DNA of 64,000 nt, from NCBI RefSeq assembly GCF_007290395.2, contig NZ_CP041656.2, forward strand, positions 2,418,001 to 2,482,000, read 5' to 3'. The first letter of the stretch is position 1. The number at the start of each line of letters is the position of its first letter. The notes under the pieces are model-generated. The model had not been told where the DNA came from, searched no databases, and saw only the letters and a list, made by a program, of their open reading frames with translations. Shown one piece after another: positions 7,707-16,776 of the stretch. The stretch comes from Bradyrhizobium cosmicum. GTDB lineage: Bacteria > Pseudomonadota > Alphaproteobacteria > Rhizobiales > Xanthobacteraceae. The position numbers were made by a program, and so were the translations under genes.

Positions 7707-9272
7707 GTGCCGTTTCCGGCGGATCGAACCACTTCGCCCGTGTCTGACGTGACCGAGTCCGGCTCAGACCGCGGGCGCCGCATCCTGGGGGGATGGTCGG
7801 CGAATTCGATGATCGTTCTGCTAGCGCTGACGCAGCAGATTGTTCTCATTCCGTTCTTTTTGCGGTATTTGGGGCATGAGACGCTGTCGGCGTGGCTCAC
7901 GATCTTTGCCGCCGGGAGCCTGGTGCAGGCCGCCGATCCCGGTCTTCATGCGTGGAGCTTGAACCGCTTTCTCTCGTTCAAGTCACGGGGGGATTGCGAT
8001 CGCCGGACCCGCAGCTACTTCGCCGGCATCCTCCTGCTTTTCATCGGCGTCGTCGCGGGCCTCGTCTGCCTCATCGGCATTCTGCTGATGCTAGTAAATC
8101 CTGCTGATGTCCTCGGATTTCGCAATGAGCCGAAGTTCGACCTGGCGTTCGCAATCGTGACGCTTGGCCTCGCCACCACGCTGCCAGTCAACCTTGCCAG
8201 TTCGCTGTTCCGAGCCCGTGGCTTGTATGGCCGCGTCGTCGCCGTGCAGGCGTGGGGAACAGGGCTCGGCCAGATCGCGCAGGTGATTGCGGTGTTTCTG
8301 ACGGGCGATCTTCTAATGATGGCTCTGGCCTTCGTCCTCGGTCAGGTCGGCGTCTCCGCATTCATCCTGTTTTCGGACCTGAAGCTGCACTTTCCTTTCC
8401 TCAGCAGGTATCCACGGCGCGTTTCGTGGGCATGGACGAAGGCTCAATTCGCCGGTGCGTTTCCTTTCGGGATCATGAATTTTGCCGAAGTCGGAATGTC
8501 CTACCTGTCCGTCCTGCTCGTCGGCGCTTTGGTGTCCGATCGGGCCGCGATCGCCCAATGGGTTCTCACGAGAACTGTTTCGAATTTCCTGCGTGGCCTG
8601 TGCTATCAGTTCTCTCTGCCGATCGCGGCCGAGCTTGGGCACGATCATGCCGTGGGTGCGCGCGACAGCCTGCGCGCCCTGTATGCCAAGGGCCTGTTCG
8701 TGGTGACCTTCACGGTCAGCCTGATCACAGGTGGGCTGTTGTCCTTCTGGCGAGAATTCTTCGAGCTTTGGACCACGGGCAACATTCCATACGACGCCAC
8801 GCTTGCAATCGTGCTGATTGGCGGAACTTGCCTGGTCACGCCGGCGACCTTCGCCATGAGCTACGCAAGCTACAGCAACAGGGGCACGCTGCTGCTCTGG
8901 ACCAAGTCGCTGCAGATCGCGATCTTCTTCGGGCTTGCCTTGTTCCTGATCCCGGCTCTCGGTCCACTGGGCGCCGCCATCAGCCTGACGTCGGGAGACA
9001 TTCTGGCTCAGCTCGGCATCCTGTTCTCGGTGTTACTCGTGCAGACCCTCAAGAGCCCGCTCCGACACGCCGCGCTTCTATTCGGAATGATGCTGGCGGT
9101 TGTCGGGGCGGGATTGGCGATGGGGGCGGCGGCGCGCTACATCGTGCCCGGAACCGGCTTCGTCCATCTGGTGCTGCAATGCTGCATTTGGCTCGCCGGC
9201 ATCGCGCTGATTGCCTCGCCACTGACGAGCCGCGCGTTACGCAACAGGCTAATTCAGAATATTCCACATTGA
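7707..9272 (+). CDS. Wzx-type oligosaccharide flippase (MOP superfamily)
   Basis: About 521 residues with 12 or more predicted hydrophobic segments spread from residue 30 to the end, matching polysaccharide flippases: early 'LLALTQQIVLIPFFLRYLG', and conserved polar positions such as 'AADPGLHAWSLNRFLS'. Wzx proteins move undecaprenyl-diphosphate-linked repeat units across the inner membrane. The start is uncertain: GTG at 7707 gives an unstructured 11-residue extension, and GTG at 7740 ('VSDVTES') is equally possible. The gene lies alone between a divergent ceramidase-fold gene and a convergent glycosyltransferase whose end is only 6 bases away. With the two Wzy-like genes downstream it argues for a Wzx/Wzy assembly route. 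Confidence 0.85.
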   Translation: MPFPADRTTSPVSDVTESGSDRGRRILGGWSANSMIVLLALTQQIVLIPFFLRYLGHETLSAWLTIFAAGSLVQAADPGLHAWSLNRFLSFKSRGDCDRRTRSYFAGILLLFIGVVAGLVCLIGILLMLVNPADVLGFRNEPKFDLAFAIVTLGLATTLPVNLASSLFRARGLYGRVVAVQAWGTGLGQIAQVIAVFLTGDLLMMALAFVLGQVGVSAFILFSDLKLHFPFLSRYPRRVSWAWTKAQFAGAFPFGIMNFAEVGMSYLSVLLVGALVSDRAAIAQWVLTRTVSNFLRGLCYQFSLPIAAELGHDHAVGARDSLRALYAKGLFVVTFTVSLITGGLLSFWREFFELWTTGNIPYDATLAIVLIGGTCLVTPATFAMSYASYSNRGTLLLWTKSLQIAIFFGLALFLIPALGPLGAAISLTSGDILAQLGILFSVLLVQTLKSPLRHAALLFGMMLAVVGAGLAMGAAARYIVPGTGFVHLVLQCCIWLAGIALIASPLTSRALRNRLIQNIPH

Positions 9273-9278
9273 AGACGC

Positions 9279-10490
9279 TCAACGAGGAATGAGCGCGAGG
9301 CGATGCTTCAGCCGTGCCATCTGTGCGGCGAATTGATCCCGGCCGAGCTCCGTCTCCCTGGCTAGCTGCTGCAATCGCTGTTCACCAGCTTCGCGCAGAC
9401 GCTCGCGGGTCCCCTCGGTCCGAAGGTTGAGGATTGCGTCGGCGAGCGAAGCCGGATCGTCATAGTCGAACAGGATGGCGGCGTCGCCGGCTTGTGTTTT
9501 GAACGCTTGGGGATAGATGACGGGCGTTCCGACTGCCCAGGCCTCCAGCGGTGGCAGGTTGGTTGGGCCGAAGTAGCTGGGCATGACCAGCGCGGCGGCG
9601 CCGCGATACAGGGCGCCGAGTTCGGAGGATTCCACGAAGCCGAGGATCGAGACCTGGTCTGCAAGGCCATAGTCCGCGATCGAAGCTTCGATCTTGTCGC
9701 GTTCGCCGCGGTCCGATCCGCACAGTACCAGCCGCTCGATCCGGCCCTGGTCACGCAGCCTGGCCAGCGCGGCCAGAAGTGTGACGTGGTTCTTGTGAAG
9801 CCAGAACTGCGCCGGATAGAACAGGTAGTCCCGCTCCAGGCGGTATTTTCCCAGGACGGCTTCGTCGCTGGCTTTGGAGTCGTCGGCCGATGAGGCAACA
9901 TAGATCGAAGGCGAGAACGGGATCTGCACCATGCGCGATCTCTCTACGGCGTAGCGCCGGGACAGATCCTCGACCAGTTCGGGCGCATTGACCACCACCA
10001 GAATCGCCTTCTTGCTTCCGAGTCCGAACAGGATCTCGCGCCGCTCGAACTCGCCGAACGTGCGCACTTCCGGAAATTCCGGCGCATCGCGATGGCAGCC
10101 GTCGAAGATCGTGATGACGAAGGGAAGCTGATAGAGCAGAAGGTGCCGCTTCGACGTCGAGGTGAAATGCACGACGTCGATCCCGTCTCGGACCAGGGCG
10201 CGTTCGAATGGGGACTTCAGTTTCAATCCGATCTGCACGAGATCGAATGGACCGCAATATTTGAGAAACAGGAAGGCATGATCGAGGACGCTGAACTTCA
10301 GCAGCCGTGCCTCGATGCCGAACTCCTTCAGGATGCGCTGGGTCTGCGGATAAGGTGAGTACACTACGACTTCGTTGCCGGACTTCGTCGCCCAGTCGCG
10401 AAGCCAGAGCACATCGTTCAGCGGTTGCTGAAATCCCCCGCCGACCTCAAGGGCTTGCTCCAGCATCACGGCCAGTCGCAACGGTCTCAC
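9279..10490 (-). CDS. GT4-family glycosyltransferase
   Basis: A 403-residue GT-B glycosyltransferase. The C-terminal nucleotide-sugar domain shows 'YLFYPAQFWLHKNHVTLLAAL', 'LVLCGSDRG', 'ILGFVESSELGALYRGA' and 'PTNLPPLEAWAVGTPVI' with the E-x7-E type signature region. The N-terminal half ('LRLAVMLEQALEVGGGFQQ') is the acceptor domain. The start is GTG at 10490, overlapping the stop of the upstream methyltransferase gene by four bases (GTGA). It is the last gene of the minus-strand cupin - aminotransferase - methyltransferase - transferase operon. It probably adds one sugar of the repeat unit, possibly the aminosugar made by its operon partners (inference). Confidence 0.88.
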   Translation of the reverse strand: MRPLRLAVMLEQALEVGGGFQQPLNDVLWLRDWATKSGNEVVVYSPYPQTQRILKEFGIEARLLKFSVLDHAFLFLKYCGPFDLVQIGLKLKSPFERALVRDGIDVVHFTSTSKRHLLLYQLPFVITIFDGCHRDAPEFPEVRTFGEFERREILFGLGSKKAILVVVNAPELVEDLSRRYAVERSRMVQIPFSPSIYVASSADDSKASDEAVLGKYRLERDYLFYPAQFWLHKNHVTLLAALARLRDQGRIERLVLCGSDRGERDKIEASIADYGLADQVSILGFVESSELGALYRGAAALVMPSYFGPTNLPPLEAWAVGTPVIYPQAFKTQAGDAAILFDYDDPASLADAILNLRTEGTRERLREAGEQRLQQLARETELGRDQFAAQMARLKHRLALIPR

Positions 10491-11254
10491 GGCGAGGGTC
10501 TCTTTCTGGCGATCGAGTAGGCCGCCCAGGTCTTAGAGTTCGGCGCGGCCTGCGACAGCCAGGCGTAACTCCCGTCGGGTTGGAATCCGCTGGCCTGGAG
10601 CGAGGCTTCGATCTCGAACGGAAACCAGTAGCGCATGCGGTGTGTTTCGTCGACGCGCAGGATCGTGGCGCGATCGATGTCCTCGCAGAAGAGGGTGTAG
10701 TTCACGAAGACCGTCGCGTTGAGTTCGTCGTGCTCGGATTGCGCGATCCGGGTCAGCCGCAGCGGATGGCGTTCGATCTCCTTGACGCGGGTCTCGACGC
10801 CCTGTGCGAGCACGGCTCCGCCGTACCAATAGTCGAAGAAGAATATGCCGCCCGGCTTCAGTGCCGCGTGAGCGGTCCTGAACAATTGCTCGAGCCTTTC
10901 GCGGTCGTTCTGGTAGCTCGCCACATGGAACAGCGACACTACCGCGTCGAAGCCCTGCTCCGGTCCGGCGTCGCAGGCGTCGCCTTGGCGGAAGGGAATG
11001 TCATGCCCCGCCTGCTCGGCCCTGGACTTGGCGCGTGCGATCATTTCATGGCTGAGATCGATGCCGGCCACGCTCCAGCCGCGCCGTGCGAATTCGATCG
11101 CATGCAGCCCGGTGCCGCAGCCGAGGTCGAGCACCCTGCCGGATGCAATGCCGTGGTCGCGCAGGCGCCTCTCCACGAAATCCACCTCCGAAGCGTAGCT
11201 CTTGTCTTCGTACAGCAGGTCGTACCAGGGCGCGTATTCCGCGAAGACCGTCAC
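10487..11254 (-). CDS. Class I SAM-dependent methyltransferase
   Basis: A 255-residue protein starting 'VTVFAEYAPWYDLLYEDKSY', with SAM motif I 'VLDLGCGTGLHAIEFARRG', acidic 'IDLSHEM', and 'FDAVVSLFHVASYQ'. It resembles the methyltransferases of nucleotide-sugar operons. The start is taken as GTG at 11254, which overlaps the TGA of the aminotransferase gene (GTGA, four bases); upstream sequence in this frame is a shadow of that gene. It is followed, again with a GTGA overlap, by a glycosyltransferase. It probably methylates an amino or hydroxyl group of the sugar made by the upstream aminotransferase (inference). Confidence 0.85.
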   Translation of the reverse strand: MTVFAEYAPWYDLLYEDKSYASEVDFVERRLRDHGIASGRVLDLGCGTGLHAIEFARRGWSVAGIDLSHEMIARAKSRAEQAGHDIPFRQGDACDAGPEQGFDAVVSLFHVASYQNDRERLEQLFRTAHAALKPGGIFFFDYWYGGAVLAQGVETRVKEIERHPLRLTRIAQSEHDELNATVFVNYTLFCEDIDRATILRVDETHRMRYWFPFEIEASLQASGFQPDGSYAWLSQAAPNSKTWAAYSIARKRPSP

Positions 11255-12369
11255 GCCAGAATCTCCTTCAGGGCCTGCGCCGAGCGGGCTATCTCCGCTT
11301 CGGTCAATGCAAGGCCGCTCGGCAGATAGAAGCCCCGGCGGGCGATGCGCTCGGCGTGTGGGTGGGCCTCGTCCAGCATGTATCCCATCCGGCGCAGCAC
11401 CGGCTGCTCGTGCATGCACCAGAAGAACGGCCGCGTGCCGATGCCCTTCTCGGCCAGGCGCCGCATTGCCTCCTTGGCATCGAACGGGACGTCGTCGTCG
11501 AGGACGATCGCATAGACCCAGTAGATGTTGTCGGCGTAGTTGGTGCGGGCAACGGGACGGCGGATGCCGGCTACGCCCTCGAGGTGCTCGTCGTACAGTC
11601 TGCCCAGCTTGCGCTTGAGCTCGACAGTGCGCGGCAGCTGCTCGATCTGTGCGACCCCGAGCGCGGCCTGCAAATTGGTCATGCGCGCATTCCATCCCAG
11701 CTCTTCATGAACGAAGCGCTGTTGCGGCTGGAAGCAGAGATTGCGAAGGCTTTGCAGGCGATGGGACAGCGCGTCGTCGTCGGTGAGGATCATGCCCCCT
11801 TCGCCGGTCGTGACGTGCTTGTTGGGATAGAAACTGAAGGTCGAGACATCGCCGAAGCTGCCGCAGGGCGCGCCGCGATAGGTCTGGCCGTGCATCTCCG
11901 CAGCGTCCTCGACGATCTTCAGGTCGTGCTTGCGGGCCAGCGTCAGGATCGGATCGAGATCGACAGGCAGGCCATAGATGTGGACCAGCATGATCGCGCG
12001 CGTGCGCGGTGTGATAGCAGCTTCCACGCCCTCGACGGTCATGTTCCAGGTGCCAGGATCGCAATCCACCCCCACCGGGACGAGGCCGGCTCGGACCACG
12101 GCAGCGGCGCAACTGATGATCGTGAAAGTCGGAATGATGACTTCAGCGCCCGGCTCGAGTCCGAGAGCGTGGACGGCAATGTCGAGCGCGACAGAACCAT
12201 TGGTCACGGCAACGCCGTGGCGCCGTCCCGCGACCCGCGCCATCTCCGTTTCGAAGCGCTTGATGAATGGGCCCTCGGAGGAAATCCAGCCGGTGCGGAC
12301 GCATTCGTCGAGATATTCGGCCTCGTTTCCATCCAGCAGGGGCGTGTTGACGGGAATGAATGAGGTCAC
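11251..12369 (-). CDS. DegT/DnrJ/EryC1/StrS aminotransferase (perosamine-synthase-like)
   Basis: A 372-residue PLP-dependent sugar aminotransferase. The Schiff-base lysine is Lys184 in 'FYPNKHVTTGEGG'; the cofactor aspartate lies in 'IVEDAAEMHG' (about 153-162). The N-terminal 'TGWISSEGPFIKRFE' and 'VTNGSVALDIAVHALG' blocks resemble GDP-perosamine synthase and other C4 aminotransferases. It transfers an amino group from glutamate to a 4-keto sugar nucleotide; the sugar is unproven, but GDP-4-keto-6-deoxymannose made by the Gmd in this window would be an available substrate (inference). The start is GTG at 12369, overlapping the cupin gene stop by four bases, and its own stop overlaps the next start. 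Confidence 0.88.
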   Translation of the reverse strand: MTSFIPVNTPLLDGNEAEYLDECVRTGWISSEGPFIKRFETEMARVAGRRHGVAVTNGSVALDIAVHALGLEPGAEVIIPTFTIISCAAAVVRAGLVPVGVDCDPGTWNMTVEGVEAAITPRTRAIMLVHIYGLPVDLDPILTLARKHDLKIVEDAAEMHGQTYRGAPCGSFGDVSTFSFYPNKHVTTGEGGMILTDDDALSHRLQSLRNLCFQPQQRFVHEELGWNARMTNLQAALGVAQIEQLPRTVELKRKLGRLYDEHLEGVAGIRRPVARTNYADNIYWVYAIVLDDDVPFDAKEAMRRLAEKGIGTRPFFWCMHEQPVLRRMGYMLDEAHPHAERIARRGFYLPSGLALTEAEIARSAQALKEILA

Positions 12370-12812
12370 AGGCCTGGACCCTTGATCCGTATCTCCGAGG
12401 CGGCTGCCTCCTCAAATCTCGTCTTGTCGTTCTCGCCGGAGTAGGGGCCTTGCTTGATCTCGAGCATTTCGACCGGCTCGATGACGCGAAACCCGTGCGC
12501 GCCGCTGCAGAGCAGGATGACGTCGCCAGAACCGAGCAAGCGGCTCTCGAGGTATTCTTCGCCCACCGTGTAGAAGTCGACTTGAAGTTTTCCCTTCTGG
12601 ATGAAGAGAACCTCCTGCGTGTAGTGCACCTCGCGCGTCACCTTGTTGTGACGATGCGGCGCGATGCTCTTGCCCTGAGGATGGCTCATGAAGGCGAGTT
12701 GCTGCGACAATTCCGGTGTCGAGAAGAAGTGGATGCCCGACTCGCGAAACGAAGCGCGCACGATGATCGCGTAGAGCTGGTCGCCGAATCGGACATGTTC
12801 GACGTGTTCCAT
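12366..12812 (-). CDS. Cupin-fold protein, sugar-locus type
   Basis: A 148-residue single-domain cupin with metal-binding-like residues in 'PHRHNKVTREVHYTQEVLFIQKGKLQVDFY' (two His and a Glu) and a second motif 'GSGDVILLCSGAHGF'. Small cupins in nucleotide-sugar operons include isomerases and epimerases of the FdtA/WxcM type as well as uncharacterised proteins. It is the first gene of a four-gene minus-strand operon with an aminotransferase and a methyltransferase, so a step on the same sugar nucleotide is likely (inference). The family is too broad for a firm reaction. Confidence 0.72.
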   Translation of the reverse strand: MEHVEHVRFGDQLYAIIVRASFRESGIHFFSTPELSQQLAFMSHPQGKSIAPHRHNKVTREVHYTQEVLFIQKGKLQVDFYTVGEEYLESRLLGSGDVILLCSGAHGFRVIEPVEMLEIKQGPYSGENDKTRFEEAAASEIRIKGPGL

Positions 12813-12930
12813 CAGGGCTTTTCCAGAATTCGGATTGTATTACAACGCCTTAGCGCTATTTCGCGGCAACTTTGGCCATTTTCCCCGGAATCGTCAAGGG
12901 TAACGCCGGGTTTTTCGAAGTTCGCCGCGC

Positions 12931-14106
12931 CTACTGAACAAGCTGCAAAATATCCTGCACGCGACTGCGAAATGTGTGATCTGCCAACGTCCGCTTCTGT
13001 CCGTTTGCGGCGATCGCCGCGCGCGATTTGTCGTCTCTGAGATAACGCCCGATCGCTGCCGAACAGTCCTTGGGGGACCGCCAGGCAACAACGTCTCGAT
13101 CCGGTTCAAAAAGAGTATGCAAGTTCTGTTTGAAGTCCGTCAGAAGAAAAGCGCCGACGCCGGTGGCTTCGAACAACCGCATGTTTCCTGCTTCATCGCC
13201 GGCGATGTCGATATGCGAGTTCAGGTTGATCCGCGACCGCCTGAGAACCTGGTACATCTCCGAGCCCCACACTTCGCCTTGAAAACATTGCCGGAGCGGT
13301 GAGGTCGCCGGAAGCGAGCTTGAAATATTGCCCCATAGCTTGAGATCATGACGCTTCGCAATGAACTCCAGAAGCGCAATCCGCTCCCGGTGATCTTCGG
13401 ATACCGAACCAACAAACGAGACGTCGACATCCGGGGGAGGCGGAGCAGGCAGCGCGTCCAGGACGGCCGTATCGAACGCAAGGTGAGAGACCTCTGCACG
13501 AACATCGGCGGCTCGAAATGCCCGGACAACCCGGGGCAACTGCGACAGCATCAGGTCGTAGGCGCCCCAATCTTCTCCCTTGGTGGGCTCGATGCCGACC
13601 TGTCCGATGACGACCCGCACGCCCATGTCCCTGATGCGCCGCACCAGGTCGGTGGTTACATAAAAGACATCCTGGTTGAGGACGAGGTCCGGCTTGAACT
13701 CCTCGATCTGGGCGAGCAGAATCCGTTCGGCTTGCTCGCTCAGCCGTGGACTCAAACCCAGACGTCGGGCCAACGGCCGCAAGGCCGGTTTCAACGGTGC
13801 GATGGTACGCTGGAGCCATCCCGGCAATCGCTGCTTTCGGCTCGCGCCGAGATCGGCGCCGGTGTCGAGTGTCATGCCATGCTCACCGGCCCATGCCGAT
13901 TGCAGCCAAAGATTGTTGACGTGAACGTCGGCGGCCGGGTGACCCAGCGCCGCGAAACTGCGTGAATAAAAGTCCGCCACACCGAACAGGCTCGCGTTAC
14001 GCGCGGCCATTTGTTCCGCGTAGCCGGCCGTCTCCAATCCGGGATGGCGGCCGTATAGCCACGACAGAAAACGAGGATAGTCGGCATTCAGGACAAGCAC
14101 GCGCAT
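12931..14106 (-). CDS. CgeB-like GT-B glycosyltransferase
   Basis: The ATG at 14106 begins the conserved strand 'MRVLVLNADYPRFLSWLYG', giving 391 residues; a longer in-frame extension to 14178 overlaps the upstream gene and is not family-like. The C-terminal third is the Glyco_trans_1_2 / CgeB type: 'VDVSFVGSVSEDHRERIALL', 'SRINLNSHIDIAGDEAGNMRLFEATGVGAFLLTD', and 'ADHTFRSRVQDIL' at the end. Members include spore maturation protein CgeB and surface-polymer glycosyltransferases. It starts 5 bases after the stop of the first membrane protein gene, so the three minus-strand genes 16776 to 12931 are probably one transcript. Confidence 0.8.
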   Translation of the reverse strand: MRVLVLNADYPRFLSWLYGRHPGLETAGYAEQMAARNASLFGVADFYSRSFAALGHPAADVHVNNLWLQSAWAGEHGMTLDTGADLGASRKQRLPGWLQRTIAPLKPALRPLARRLGLSPRLSEQAERILLAQIEEFKPDLVLNQDVFYVTTDLVRRIRDMGVRVVIGQVGIEPTKGEDWGAYDLMLSQLPRVVRAFRAADVRAEVSHLAFDTAVLDALPAPPPPDVDVSFVGSVSEDHRERIALLEFIAKRHDLKLWGNISSSLPATSPLRQCFQGEVWGSEMYQVLRRSRINLNSHIDIAGDEAGNMRLFEATGVGAFLLTDFKQNLHTLFEPDRDVVAWRSPKDCSAAIGRYLRDDKSRAAIAANGQKRTLADHTFRSRVQDILQLVQ

Positions 14107-14111
14107 GGAGC

Positions 14112-15440
14112 TCAGACTCTTGCTTTGAGGCCCGTTTCGGAAGCCACTGCAAATGGCTGCCGAGGCATGACGTACCACAAGAGAAACAAAAGAGCGGCGC
14201 CGTTCGTGACCATCATGATGGACAGCGGCACATTGAGGAAAGCTTGCGTCACTATTCCGCTCGACAGGATGACAAATCGGGGTGGAAGCCCTTCGGACGT
14301 CAGATTTCCAACCGACAGGATCAGGCCGGCCAAAAATGCGCTTGCTGGTGCTAGCGCGCTCCCCACCGAGGCGATCCCCTCAGTTGCGAGCAGGGAGGCG
14401 TTCATATTTCCGACCGGATAGTTCCTGGCGATGATGAGCGCAGGCTGCTCATCGTAGGAGCAGGCCATCAAATATTTCATCAGGGAGATCTGGCAGAAAT
14501 GCGTCGTCTCGTGCCGAGAAAAGAAATCATTGTAGACGTCGATCGCGACCGACGGAAAAGCGATCATTCGGAAATTGATCGTTCCAAAATAGTTCAAAAA
14601 GAGCGACTCGGAGATCAGGCCTTCGCGGCACAGCGCCGCAAGGACAAGACCAACCGCGATTGGTCCGAGCAACGACGCGACCACCGCGATCCTGGCTTCA
14701 AGATAGGTCGAGACAAGCAGAAGGAAGCAAAGCCAAACCGGCGCGAACAGGGCCGTCTTTGTGAGAGTCACGGGATAGAAGGCGACGCAGAGAAGCAGCA
14801 CTGTTGCCGCCAGCATGTGCGCTCGCATCTCAACGCAACATGCAAAGGCAAATGGCAGCAAGGCCCCCAACGCGATTCCCATGGTGTATTGGAGGAGAAT
14901 CGGAAACTTCAACTCGTCACGGAACTGATAAATCTCCGAAAGCCAGATTAACTTGAAGTTGTAGAGGAAACCCGTCGCGATGATCGCCAGCGTCGCCGCG
15001 ATGATGGCGGCAACGAGCCAGCGAAGGCTTCTTGTCGAGCCAGCAGGCTTGATCTTGATTGGCCATTTTAGAAAGAGCATCGGGGCAAGAAATGTTGCCG
15101 TGGAAGCGATAGCCGAAATCACTGGAAATCTGTGGTCGTAGTCGAGTTGAGAAAAGGGAGTAAGCCAGAGGTAGCCGAGCGTCACGGTGTACAGGTAGAA
15201 TGAGAGAAGGTAGCCGAAGCTGAAACTTGCGAAGATCATGGCGATCGCAAGCGCTGCAATCGGAACTGAGAGAAGTGCCGCTTCGGAAATGCGGCTGCTG
15301 CTCCAGGTGAAAAGGTGCAGATACCCATACACCTGCAAGACAATGACGAACGAGATGCAGCAACAGATCGTGTGAATGGTAAAAAGTGCAGGTGTGATTG
15401 TCTTGCGCGACAGTTTCTCGAAGTTATCGGAGAATTTCAT
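14112..15440 (-). CDS. Multi-pass membrane protein, candidate O-antigen polymerase (paralogue 2)
   Basis: A 442-residue hydrophobic protein with about 11-12 predicted transmembrane helices. It is clearly homologous to the gene immediately upstream, sharing blocks such as 'FYPVTLTK.AL.AP.WL.FL', 'YFGT.NFRMI..P', 'YNDFFS.HE.T.FCQI' and 'NASL.ATEGIASVG'. A large loop containing the FCQI and ATEGIASVG blocks sits between late helices, as in Wzy polymerases, whose active loop carries Arg residues. No domain name is recognised with confidence. Context (flippase, glycosyltransferases) supports a polymerase or a related ligase-like membrane enzyme (inference). Its start overlaps the upstream gene end by 17 bases. 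Confidence 0.65.
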   Translation of the reverse strand: MKFSDNFEKLSRKTITPALFTIHTICCCISFVIVLQVYGYLHLFTWSSSRISEAALLSVPIAALAIAMIFASFSFGYLLSFYLYTVTLGYLWLTPFSQLDYDHRFPVISAIASTATFLAPMLFLKWPIKIKPAGSTRSLRWLVAAIIAATLAIIATGFLYNFKLIWLSEIYQFRDELKFPILLQYTMGIALGALLPFAFACCVEMRAHMLAATVLLLCVAFYPVTLTKTALFAPVWLCFLLLVSTYLEARIAVVASLLGPIAVGLVLAALCREGLISESLFLNYFGTINFRMIAFPSVAIDVYNDFFSRHETTHFCQISLMKYLMACSYDEQPALIIARNYPVGNMNASLLATEGIASVGSALAPASAFLAGLILSVGNLTSEGLPPRFVILSSGIVTQAFLNVPLSIMMVTNGAALLFLLWYVMPRQPFAVASETGLKARV

Positions 15441-16776
15441 CAGTATGACCCTGGAGGGTCGTGGACCTTGCGTCTGGAAATGCTGCGCTCGGTGTCACGT
15501 ACCATAGTAAAAACAGGACGGCGGCGCCGTTGGTGACCAGCGCGACGGTGAAGGGGACGTTCAGAAAAATGTGGAGCTGCAGTCCGCTCGACAGCAGAAC
15601 AAAACGTTCGGGCAGTCCAGCGGACGCCCGGCTTGCAAGGCTGATGACGAGTCCGCATGCGAGGGCCGAGACGGGAGCAAGCAGAGGGCCCACCGAGGCA
15701 ATACCCTCGGTCGCGAACAGCGAGGCATTGAAGTAGCCGAGGTGATAGCTTTCCTGCATGTAGACGGAGAGCTGTTCTTCGTATGGGCACGACAAGAGCT
15801 GCTTCACCAGCCCGATCTGGCAGAAGCGGGTGAGTTCGTGGCTCGAAAAGAAGTCATTGTAGAAATCGAGCGCACTTGCGGGCATTCCGATCATTCGAAA
15901 ATTGACCGTTCCGAAATACACCAAGAACGGGTATTCTGGCAGGGGGCCGAGCTTGTGCAGCAGGGCCAGCAGCACCCCCGCGAGGACGGGCAGCAACAGT
16001 GAGAGAATGATCGCAACACGGGCCTCGAAGTAGATCGACAGCGCGGTGAGGAACAACAGCCAGGCCGGCGCGAGCAGTGCAAGTTTAGTCAGCGTGACGG
16101 GATAAAAGAGCCCCAAAATCAACAAGCACAGCGCTGCATATCCGTATCTTCTTAGCTGGACAAAGCCGGCATATGCAAACGGCAGGAGAGCGCCACAGAC
16201 GATCCCGACGGCGTACAGTAGGGGCTTCGGAAGCACGATCTGGTCGCGATATTCGTAGATATCGAGCGGGCTGACGAATTGACGATTGTAGGACGCTCCG
16301 ATGGCCAGGACGACGCCCGCTACCGCCAGAATGGCGAACAAGAACACAAGGAATTGCCCGCCTGTCAATTCGAGTTTCGGGCGACGTGCCGGACAGTTCA
16401 ACAGCAGTGCGGGAACGAGAAACGCGAGCCCCGAAGCAAAGGCGGATATCGCTGCTGTGCGGTGATCATACTGAAAAGTCGAGAGCTCCAGAAGCCAGAG
16501 GTAGTCCAGGATCAGCGTGAAAAGGTAGAAGCCAAGCGCGTAGCCGAAATTGAAGGGGCGAATCATGAAAAAGATCGACAACAGCGCAAATGGAGCGGCC
16601 GTCACCGCGGCGCCCAAGACGTGAGAAACGCTGTTCTCGGCCAGGGGCAGCAGGCGTCGATAGTATTCGGCAACGAAAATCAAAGAGATACAAGAAGTTA
16701 TCACGTGACAAACGACGAGACTGGGTAGCCAGTATCGAAAGCCGGAGGACGATACCGAAACGTCGGTGATTTTCAT
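15424..16776 (-). CDS. Multi-pass membrane protein, candidate O-antigen polymerase (paralogue 1)
   Basis: 450 residues from the ATG at 16776 ('MKITDVSVSSSGFRYWLPSLVV'); in-frame sequence upstream to 17022 is polar and unlike the paralogue, so it is left out. About 11-12 helices are predicted, with the same conserved blocks as the downstream copy, including 'YFGTVNFRMIGMP', 'YNDFFSSHELTRFCQIGL' and 'NASLFATEGIASVGPLLAP'. The two genes form a tandem duplication with strong divergence elsewhere. They may be two polymerases, or one polymerase and one specialised derivative (inference). It is divergent to the Gfo/Idh gene across a 323-base gap that should hold both promoters. Confidence 0.65.
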   Translation of the reverse strand: MKITDVSVSSSGFRYWLPSLVVCHVITSCISLIFVAEYYRRLLPLAENSVSHVLGAAVTAAPFALLSIFFMIRPFNFGYALGFYLFTLILDYLWLLELSTFQYDHRTAAISAFASGLAFLVPALLLNCPARRPKLELTGGQFLVFLFAILAVAGVVLAIGASYNRQFVSPLDIYEYRDQIVLPKPLLYAVGIVCGALLPFAYAGFVQLRRYGYAALCLLILGLFYPVTLTKLALLAPAWLLFLTALSIYFEARVAIILSLLLPVLAGVLLALLHKLGPLPEYPFLVYFGTVNFRMIGMPASALDFYNDFFSSHELTRFCQIGLVKQLLSCPYEEQLSVYMQESYHLGYFNASLFATEGIASVGPLLAPVSALACGLVISLASRASAGLPERFVLLSSGLQLHIFLNVPFTVALVTNGAAVLFLLWYVTPSAAFPDARSTTLQGHTDEILR

